The notes below the pieces were generated by a model. It was not told the DNA's origin and did not search any database. It was given only the letters and a program-made list of their open reading frames with translations. The translations under genes were made by a program, and so were the position numbers. Positions 1 to 5,442 of a stretch of 7,519 nt of DNA are shown one piece after another. Where the stretch lies: positions 1-7,519 of the forward strand of contig JBEVEP010000084.1 of assembly GCA_040512755.1 (NCBI GenBank). Reading direction: 5' to 3'. The DNA comes from JBEVEP01 sp040512755. GTDB lineage: Bacteria; Pseudomonadota; Alphaproteobacteria; Rhizobiales; Rhizobiaceae. Each line of letters starts with the position of its first letter. Position 1 is the first letter of the stretch.

Positions 1-582
1 CGGGTGCGGCTGCCCCATGGCACGCTTATCATCCTGTCCGATACGGTCGGCTTCATCTCGGATCTTCCAACACATCTCGTTGCCGCCTTTCGCGCCACGC
101 TGGAAGAGGTTGTCGAAGCCGACCTTATCATTCACCTGCGCGACATTTCGGACCCCGATACAGCGGCGCAGGCTGAGGACGTCGAACACATTCTGGCCGA
201 CCTTGGTGTCGACGGGTCGGATACGGACCGCGTAATCGAGGTTTGGAACAAGATTGACCAACTGGATGATGCCAGCCGGGAAAGGCTGGTCCGCGACACG
301 GCGGGCGGCCGTTCCGGGCCGCCGATCGCGATTTCGGCAATGACCGGCGAGGGGATCAATGCGCTTGCAACGTTGATCGAAACGCGCGTGTCTGGAGAAC
401 TGGAACGGGTCAGCGTCACTCTTGAGCCTCGACAACTCGCAGAGGTGGACTGGCTCTATCGCAACGGCGACGTCATCAAACGGACAGACAATGAAGATGG
501 GGGCGTAACCGTCACTCTGAGAGCCACGGCAGCGGCGCGGCAAGCAATTGAAAAGAGATTATCTATTAGAAGCAACGGGTAA
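1..582 (+). CDS. hflX: GTPase HflX, C-terminal part (5' end outside window)
   Basis: HflX is a cytosolic GTPase of the Obg-HflX group that binds the 50S subunit and splits or rescues stalled ribosomes under stress. The reading frame is open from base 1, so the GTG at 4 is an internal valine codon and not a start. Numbering from that codon, the G3 motif DTVGF lies at about residues 13-17, the G4 motif NKID at 82-85 and the G5 motif SAMTGEG at 111-117. The stretch from 18 to 65 (FISDLPTHLVAAFRATLEE, then the HLRDISDP region) is typical of HflX. The N-terminal HflX domain, the P-loop and switch I are missing because the window starts inside the G domain. About 70 residues follow G5 and form the usual C-terminal domain. 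The gene stops at TAA 580-582, 6 bp before the convergent mazG stop. In rhizobia hflX usually follows hfq, but that lies outside this window. Confidence 0.95.
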   Translation, partial: RVRLPHGTLIILSDTVGFISDLPTHLVAAFRATLEEVVEADLIIHLRDISDPDTAAQAEDVEHILADLGVDGSDTDRVIEVWNKIDQLDDASRERLVRDTAGGRSGPPIAISAMTGEGINALATLIETRVSGELERVSVTLEPRQLAEVDWLYRNGDVIKRTDNEDGGVTVTLRATAAARQAIEKRLSIRSNG

Positions 583-588
583 GGAGCA

Positions 589-1413
589 TTACTTCGCGCG
601 TTTTGCGTGCTGCCAAAGCTCTTCCATCTCATCAAGCGTCGCGCCCTCCAGGCTTTTGCCCGAGGATGCCAGGTCGCGTTCGACCTGATTCAGACGCGAC
701 CTGAACTTTTCGTTCGTTCCGCGCAAGGCCGTCTCTGCATCGATCTTCAGATGTCGGCCGAAATTAACTAACGCAAAGAGCGTGTCTCCGAACTCGTCAC
801 GAATTGCCGCGTGATCGTGGTGATCCATGGCTTCGCGAAGTTCGCCAATCTCTTCCTCGATCTTGTCGAGAATGGGTTTGGCGCTTTTCCAGTCGAATCC
901 GACGTCGGCCGCTTTTTCCTGTAGCTTGAGCGCGCGCGTCAGAGCGGGTAGGGTAACTGGAACGCTATCCAGATAACCCTTACCATGATCTTCCGGGTCA
1001 GCGCCGCTCTCGACCCGCCGTTGACGCTTCTCGGCCTTCTCAGCAGCCTTGATCCTGTTCCACATGCCCTTGGCCATTCCAGCGCTTCGGGCCTCTTCAT
1101 CGCCGAACACGTGAGGGTGGCGCCGGATCATCTTTGTTGTGACGGCCTCGACAACGTCGCCAAAAGAGAATTCACCCAGCTCTTCGGCCATCCGCGCGTG
1201 ATAGACGACCTGCAGCAAAAGGTCGCCCAGTTCGTCCCGCAAATCGTGCAGATCGCCGCGCGCAATTGCGTCTGCAACCTCATAGGCCTCTTCGATTGTG
1301 TAGGGAGCGATGGTTTCGAACGTTTGTTCGACGTCCCAGGGACAACCGGTGACCGGGGTCCTCAGCGCTGCCATGATCTCGATGAGGCGGGAGATGTCTT
1401 TGGACGGTTGCAT
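589..1413 (-). CDS. mazG: Nucleoside triphosphate pyrophosphohydrolase MazG
   Basis: MazG hydrolyses (d)NTPs to NMP and pyrophosphate. In E. coli it cleans the nucleotide pool and lowers ppGpp levels during starvation. The protein is 274 residues, normal for the two-domain form, and probably a cytosolic dimer. The first MazG domain opens with GCPWD at about 23-27. It carries the metal-binding helix motif EEAYE at 41-45 and the partner motif ELGD at 61-64, followed by the signature RRHPHVFG at 97-104. A charged linker (about 120-145) leads to the second domain with EEEIGEL at 186-192 and DEFGD at 206-210. In E. coli MazG only the C-terminal domain is active; both domains here keep acidic motifs. 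The ATG at 1411-1413 fits the usual N-terminus (MQPSKDISRLIEIM), although no strong Shine-Dalgarno sequence stands before it. It is convergent with hflX and leaves no room for a separate terminator, so transcripts probably overlap. Nothing looks broken. Confidence 0.96.
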   Translation of the reverse strand: MQPSKDISRLIEIMAALRTPVTGCPWDVEQTFETIAPYTIEEAYEVADAIARGDLHDLRDELGDLLLQVVYHARMAEELGEFSFGDVVEAVTTKMIRRHPHVFGDEEARSAGMAKGMWNRIKAAEKAEKRQRRVESGADPEDHGKGYLDSVPVTLPALTRALKLQEKAADVGFDWKSAKPILDKIEEEIGELREAMDHHDHAAIRDEFGDTLFALVNFGRHLKIDAETALRGTNEKFRSRLNQVERDLASSGKSLEGATLDEMEELWQHAKRAK

Positions 1414-1729
1414 CGCCGGATGCTATCGCGCCTCGGTCGGTACGGATATCACCACGTCACGGAAAGCGACATTTTGTCCACAGAACAGCGGGGAGACGCC
1501 GCTTCTTCGGATTGCCAGATGTCAGTCAGTTTTCCGCGTCTCAGGCTCGCCAGCTCCAAAGAGGCGGAGCCGCGTTGGGTGCCCGCACCGCAAAGTCGCA
1601 TAAGATAGATTATGGAACGAGGAAGTCGGTGCAGGATCGCTACTCCGTCCACGTTTGCGGTTTTTGCGAAATATTGTGCAGAGAGTGGTTGGATTGCAAT
1701 TCAATAGATGACTAATAGATCAAGCAGTT
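1414..1729. other. Gap upstream of mazG, no gene recognised
   Basis: This stretch lies between the mazG start and a short open fragment before the transporter. It must hold the mazG promoter on the minus strand, but I see no -35/-10 pair with good spacing. Several small open frames exist on both strands (for example 1449-1652 minus and 1512-1715 plus). They overlap one another, have no good ribosome binding site and resemble no family I know. The right part, from about 1600 to 1740, is more AT-rich than the flanking genes. Confidence 0.5.
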
Positions 1730-1732
1730 TAG

Positions 1733-1867
1733 AAAAAAGACCCTCAATGCCTTGAGCCGCAGCTCGCCAATCTTCGCGCCGCGCTCGGCTTTGAAATCGT
1801 AAATGACTGCATCACTGGGGACGGGAGCGTCATCTTCCAGGTGTTGACGCCAATGTTGCCGGAGTAA
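1733..1867 (+). pseudogene. 44-codon open fragment, possible 3' remnant of a lost gene
   Basis: After an in-frame TAG at 1730-1732 the frame is open for 44 codons to TAA at 1865-1867, ending 6 bp before the transporter ATG. It has no plausible start. The translation includes LEPQLANLRAALGFEIVND and then a strand-like run ending IFQVLTPMLPE. This reads more like the compact C-terminal end of a soluble protein than like random sequence. Its tight spacing to the next gene suggests a former upstream partner, perhaps a regulator, in one operon with the transporter. I cannot name a family. The opposite strand is also open across much of the stretch, so coding potential alone does not settle the strand. 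Confidence 0.3.
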
Positions 1868-1870
1868 GGT
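1861..1870 (+). promoter_or_regulatory. Ribosome binding site of the MFS gene
   Basis: GGAG at 1861-1864 lies 9 nt before the ATG at 1874, with TAAGG at 1865-1869 slightly closer. It supports the chosen start and overlaps the end of the upstream open fragment, as expected for closely coupled genes. Confidence 0.55.
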
Positions 1871-1873
1871 GCG

Positions 1874-3062
1874 ATGAAGAAGCTGGATTACCGCCTCGTT
1901 CTGCCCGGCATCTGCATCGTTGCCACCAGCTACGGGCTTGCCCGCTACGCCTACGGTCTGTTTCTGCCGATCTTTCGCGAGGCGTTTGCATTGAGCGACG
2001 CAACGCTGGCCTATGTCGCCGCCATCTCCTATGCTAGCTATTTCTGTATTACGATCGTCGGCATATATCTGTCCACCCGTCTCGCGCCGCGGTTGTCGGT
2101 GCTGCTGGGCGGTCTTGCGGCCGTCATCGGCATGGCGACAATCGCGGCCGCGCAGTCGCCATTCATGCTGGCCGCGGGGGTCGCGATTGCCGGCGTGTCA
2201 CCGGGTCTCGCCTACACCCCCTTCTCGGAGATCATCGCAACCCTCGTGAGCGAAGCGCGACAGCGGGCGATCTATTCGATCATCAATTCCGGCACAAGCC
2301 TTGGGGTTAATGCTCAGCGGACCGGCCGCAATCCTGCTGGGTGAGAAATGGCGATTGGCGTGGGCCTCCTTCGCTGTATTCGGACTGCTGTCAACGCTCT
2401 GGTGCGTTGCGATCCTGCCTCGACTCCCCGCGCGCGATGAACCGTTGTCCTTTGCGGGCGTGAGCTTACGCACCCTGACAGAAGGGGCTCGGGCGCGTCT
2501 CTTTCTCGTATCCTTCCTGATCGGTATCGCCACGTCGATCTATTGGGCCTTCTCCGTCGACTTGGTGACAGCCGGTGCAAATGGGACTTATGAGTTGCTC
2601 GGCTTCAAGGTTGCCGCCGCGCGATTCGGCCAGCTCTTCTGGACAGTCGTTGGGCTTGCTGGTTTTGCCGGCATGGCGGCTGGCGCCGTCGTCGAGCGGG
2701 TTGGCCTCATGCCTGCAATGCGTCTGTTCCTCATCGGAATTGCCTCTTCGACAGCGATGATCGCGCTCAGCCAGTCAGCTGGCGTCGTGCTGACGTCCGG
2801 TCTCGTCTTCGGGGCGTTCTTCGTGTTCATGGCCGCCACCCTCGGCATGTGGAGCCTTGAGCTCTTCCAGGATTTGCCTGCAGTCGGATTCGGACTGGCC
2901 TTTCTCCTGCTGTCAGCCGGTCAATTTATGGGACCTATCCTCGTTGGCTTGCTGATCGGCCACTTGGAACTTGGCGAGCTGTTCATTGCATCGGCGATGT
3001 TCTGCGCTGCGCTCATCACAGTCCTGCCGCAGCGCAAGGCGGCGGCACACGTCGCGGGGTAA
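1874..3062 (+). pseudogene. Major facilitator superfamily transporter, frameshifted
   Basis: This encodes an inner-membrane secondary transporter of the major facilitator superfamily, substrate unknown. The first frame runs from ATG 1874 and is MFS-like to about residue 145 (INSGTSLGV). It then turns into a non-homologous tail and stops at 2342-2344. The second frame picks up at about 2309 with MLSGPAAILLGEKWRLAWASF and continues without a break to TAA 3060-3062. Removing one base from the run GGGGTTAA at 2303-2310 joins the halves into a protein of about 395 residues, normal for the family. Hydrophobic segments fit 12 helices: about 7-32, 45-66, 75-93 and 96-118 in the first part, with helix 5 spanning the break and the rest in the second part. 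The N-terminal GLARYAYGLFLP recalls the YbfB/YjiJ-like or CynX-like groups, but this assignment is uncertain. The TTG at 2301 is unlikely to be a real start, since it would give a transporter without helices 1-4. The cause is either a true inactivating mutation or a sequencing error at the G run. Confidence 0.85.
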
Positions 3063-3340
3063 CAGGTCTTAAGATATTCAATCTATCTTATGGAACTTCA
3101 TCGCGTGGGATATGGAAAAAATTTCGGCCCTCACATCATACTTTGTGGTCTCAGTTTAACAGATAGGCCGGGCCCTGCCCTAAGCGCTTGGAAATGTTCC
3201 AGTCGCTTGCCGGTACCCGGTAACATGACAACCTAGTCAATGCGCTAGCAGTCAACCCGGTGCCGATGCCAAGCTGATCCACGAATACGATCTGTCGTTG
3301 CCGGTTGAAGAGACGCTTGGGCACGCCGACTAGCCAGACA
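3063..3340. other. Gap between MFS gene and CBS gene, no convincing gene
   Basis: The transporter and the CBS gene converge here, so termination signals are expected. The left part (3063-3170) is AT-richer than the flanking genes and without visible structure. The right part is open on the minus strand for about 69 codons (3154-3360, no ATG). It also holds a plus-strand open stretch that includes KLIHEYDLSLPVEETLGHAD and stops at TAG 3331-3333. The two overlap in opposite directions, neither has a start or ribosome binding site, and neither matches a family I recognise. Confidence 0.45.
3182..3208. repeat. Imperfect inverted repeat, possible bidirectional terminator
   Basis: Two 12-bp arms (AAGCGCTTGGAA at 3182-3193 and TTCCAGTCGCTT at 3197-3208) are separated by a 3-nt loop. 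They pair except at two adjacent central positions. The hairpin lies between the convergent transporter and CBS genes, where a shared terminator would be useful. No run of T follows in either direction, so an intrinsic terminator is not established. Confidence 0.25.
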
Positions 3341-3372
3341 TCAATCGCCGGGGAAATGCTCTATGACTCCTT

Positions 3373-3999
3373 TTACCCTCGCACGCCCTCGGCAATGACG
3401 CAGGCGGCCTTTCGACTCGCTGCAGAGGCGTCGGTTCCCCAGAGATGGACCAGGCCGTCCACGACTGTGACCGTCACGTTGGCGGAATTCAGCCCGATAT
3501 CTTCATTGAGACGCGTTACGACGCTGCGACGGATCGCTTCGTCGCCGGGCGCAGTATCATCAAGCCTGGCCGTGGCGATCGCGTGCAGAAGGTCGGCACG
3601 GCTTACAATGCCCACCAACTTGCCGCTGCGGATTACCGGCAGCCGCTTGACGCCGTTTTCCGCCATCAGTGTCGCGACATGGGACAGGTCTGCTTTTTCA
3701 TCAGTCGTGATCACGTTGCAGCTCATGACCTCGGCTACTTTCCAGGCATGGCTCTTCACATAGGCGCTGGCCCTTTCCTCCAAGGATGCCGATTGGTCGT
3801 GCGCGGCGATGATGTAGAGCCCGAGTTCGGATCTTCGCAGAAGATCGCCTTCGCTGATCAGCCCAACGAGCTTGCCTTCGTCGTCGACCACGGGCAGGCC
3901 GCTCACATGCTTGTCCAGCATGATCCTGGCCACCCGTTTGACGCTGTTGTCCGGTGACACCGAAACGACGTTCGTCGTCATCACATCCTTGACCTTCAT
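3373..3999 (-). CDS. CBS-CBS-BON domain protein, probable regulator, C-terminus clipped
   Basis: Tandem CBS domains form a Bateman module that usually binds adenine nucleotides; BON domains bind membranes or ligands. The exact partner is unknown. In the 208 residues, CBS1 spans about 1-60 (MKVKDVMT, LPVVDDEGKLVGLISEGDLL) and a linker with charged helices about 61-85. CBS2 spans about 86-145 (VAEVMSCNVIT, VKRLPVIRSGKLVGIVSRADLL) and a BON domain starts near 153 (DEAIRRSVVTRL, then VTVTVVDGLVHLWG). The BON domain ends early at VIAEGVRG. One added base in the adjacent G run would continue it as VKGVIEHFPGD to a stop at 3341-3343, which fits the end of a BON domain, so a single-base loss is likely. 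AAGGA lies 7 nt before the ATG and supports the start. It is the last gene of the operon, 14 bp after the glycoamylase gene. No signal peptide or membrane segment is seen, so it is probably cytosolic. Function may survive, since both CBS domains are whole. Confidence 0.88.
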   Translation of the reverse strand: MKVKDVMTTNVVSVSPDNSVKRVARIMLDKHVSGLPVVDDEGKLVGLISEGDLLRRSELGLYIIAAHDQSASLEERASAYVKSHAWKVAEVMSCNVITTDEKADLSHVATLMAENGVKRLPVIRSGKLVGIVSRADLLHAIATARLDDTAPGDEAIRRSVVTRLNEDIGLNSANVTVTVVDGLVHLWGTDASAASRKAACVIAEGVRG

Positions 4000-4004
4000 T
4001 TCTT

Positions 4005-4013
4005 CGTCCTTCT
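4005..4013 (-). promoter_or_regulatory. Ribosome binding site of the CBS-BON gene
   Basis: On the minus strand, AGAAGGAC follows directly after the stop codon of the upstream glycoamylase gene. Its AAGGA core sits 7 nt before the CBS-BON ATG. The short gap and good site point to translation from a shared mRNA. Confidence 0.6.
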
Positions 4014-5369
4014 TTACCCGAGCGGCCGATGATCGGGATCACTGAACTGATCCAGCCAACCGCCGGAAAAGCCCGCACGGCGAAGACCGGTTACAACAGG
4101 CACACACCGGCGCATGATGTTCCAGAGCAGCCCTGTCCGATAGTTTTCGATCATCAACACGATGGGCCCCTGGTCGATTCCGAAATGGTATGGGGTGACC
4201 CACCAGCCGGTCGGACTGTCGTCCACCGCAAAAGTGGGATTGAACGATGGCTTGAAGCCATAGAGCCTCGTCATCCCGAGATTCATTCGCGCAAAATTAC
4301 GGACCGCGGGAATAACGATTTCCGGCGCGAAAGGCAGCGAGGCGATAACGACCCATGGGGCGATGGTGCCATCGTCCGGACCGAAAGGCGCGCCCCGTGC
4401 ATTGTAGTCAAAGAATTCACGATCCACGCCATTGACCGTTCGGCGGATCCATCCGGGTCCGTCACATGCTGTGAATCCCCAGCAATGGCGCCCATAGTGA
4501 GCGAAGCCCATGGGATTTCGAACGGCATATTCCTGGTGCACAAATGTCGCCTGCCGGCTGTTCTCGAAGTAATCGCTCTCCTTTGTCCGCATGAATTCGT
4601 CCCGAATGCCTCGGAAATCGATCCACATGTGCGACAGTTGGTGGGTAAAAAGCGGTCCCGAATAGAGCAGCTCGCGTCCGTATATGTTTTTCCATTGATA
4701 GGTTTCCGCATAGGCGCGGTAACTCTCGCGCGGCAGCGGATGAGTGCGCGAACCGAGGCCAAGGATGTAAAGGAGCAAGCCCTCGTCATAACCTTCCCAG
4801 CGATAGGGGATAAACCCATTTTCCGGACGCCATCCATGCGTCAGGGACGCTCCGCCGTTGCAAGCCCAGTCCCAGTCGGCCCGCTCATAGAGCGCCAAGG
4901 CCAGGTCGCGGATCTCGGCTTCCGCCGGAGTGTCGCGATCGAAATACGTGGCCACCGTCAGCGCGCCTGCGAACAGGAAGGCAGAATCGATCGTCGACAA
5001 CTCGCACTGCCAGACCCTGCGGCCGGTCTCGATATCCAGGAAATGATAGAAGAAGCCTTTGTAGCCTGACGCGTCCGGCTCTGGGCCTTGCGGACATTGC
5101 GTCAGGTACCGCAAACGCTTGAGCGTGATTTTCGCCGCAAACTCACGGATGACGATGCCGCGTTCCACGATGACCGGTATCGCCGCCATAGCCATTCCGA
5201 TCGCGGCGATGCTGGCCGGTGCTCCAGGTTCGGTCTTGTCACGAACGAGGCCGTTGTCCGGGTTGGTTTCGTGCAGGTAGTACAGCAGTGTCGTGAGCTG
5301 CAGCCGGCCCAGGTCCTGATCGGTCGGCGGACGGTCCAGATCAGCGTCTGTTGCCGGTTGTTCGGACAT
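4014..5369 (-). CDS. Glycoamylase-family (PF10091) protein, probable glucan-active enzyme
   Basis: This 451-residue protein matches the PF10091 'glycoamylase' family, an (alpha/alpha)6-barrel fold. Relatives include secreted endo-beta-1,2-glucanases (GH144) and the C-terminal domain of cyclic beta-1,2-glucan synthase NdvB. The substrate here is probably a glucan but is not proven. Conserved blocks in order: KGFFYHFLDIETGRR at 104-118, CELSTIDSAFLFAGAL at 122-137, WEGYDEGLLLYILGLGS at 191-207, YSGPLFTHQLSHMWIDFRG at 236-254, GFTACDGPG at 298-306, GTIAPWVVIASLPFAPE at 334-350 and GIDQGPIVLMIENYRTGLLW at 397-416. Candidate acidic residues sit in STIDS, YDEG and CDGPG; I cannot assign the catalytic pair. 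Length suits the catalytic domain alone. There is no signal peptide: the N-terminus is polar and acidic (MSEQPATDADLDRPP), so it is probably cytosolic, unlike secreted relatives. The ribosome binding site is weak; a better GGGAGG lies about 25 nt before the ATG, too far to serve it. It follows xfp by 73 bp and precedes the CBS-BON gene by 14 bp. Confidence 0.88.
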   Translation of the reverse strand: MSEQPATDADLDRPPTDQDLGRLQLTTLLYYLHETNPDNGLVRDKTEPGAPASIAAIGMAMAAIPVIVERGIVIREFAAKITLKRLRYLTQCPQGPEPDASGYKGFFYHFLDIETGRRVWQCELSTIDSAFLFAGALTVATYFDRDTPAEAEIRDLALALYERADWDWACNGGASLTHGWRPENGFIPYRWEGYDEGLLLYILGLGSRTHPLPRESYRAYAETYQWKNIYGRELLYSGPLFTHQLSHMWIDFRGIRDEFMRTKESDYFENSRQATFVHQEYAVRNPMGFAHYGRHCWGFTACDGPGWIRRTVNGVDREFFDYNARGAPFGPDDGTIAPWVVIASLPFAPEIVIPAVRNFARMNLGMTRLYGFKPSFNPTFAVDDSPTGWWVTPYHFGIDQGPIVLMIENYRTGLLWNIMRRCVPVVTGLRRAGFSGGWLDQFSDPDHRPLG

Positions 5370-5442
5370 GCGCGGTCACGCTTCGTTAAGTGCGCCTCCC
5401 TGACGGACCCACTACCTTCGATTAATCATTACCGCAGCGCCG
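5370..5442 (-). other. Spacer between xfp and the glycoamylase gene
   Basis: The 73-bp spacer on the minus strand carries a GGGAGG at about 5396-5401, roughly 25 nt before the glycoamylase ATG, and no clear hairpin terminator. Readthrough from xfp is therefore likely. An internal promoter cannot be excluded, since the centre of the spacer is AT-richer (GGTAATGATTAATCG). Confidence 0.4.

Noticed and set aside
985..1608. A 207-codon open frame on the plus strand over mazG and its upstream gap
   Set aside because: Most of it is antisense to conserved MazG residues, and its composition is unlike a folded protein family I know.
2301..3062. A separate 253-residue transporter starting at TTG 2301
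   Set aside because: The sequence continues the upstream frame across a one-base shift. A stand-alone product would lack the first four helices, and no ribosome binding site supports the TTG.
1610..3096. A 9-bp direct repeat TTATGGAAC at 1610-1618 and 3088-3096 flanking the transporter segment, as for an inserted element
   Set aside because: With two gaps of about 460 and 310 bp, a shared 9-mer is expected by chance roughly half the time. No transposase or terminal inverted repeats were seen.
3154..3360. A 69-codon open stretch on the minus strand beyond the CBS gene
   Set aside because: It has no ATG and no ribosome binding site, and it overlaps an opposite-strand open stretch. Its length is within what chance gives in GC-rich DNA.
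4029..5069. A 346-codon open frame on the plus strand, antisense to the glycoamylase gene
   Set aside because: It mirrors the codon structure of the real gene on the other strand. Its translation has no family resemblance, while the minus strand carries all the PF10091 blocks.
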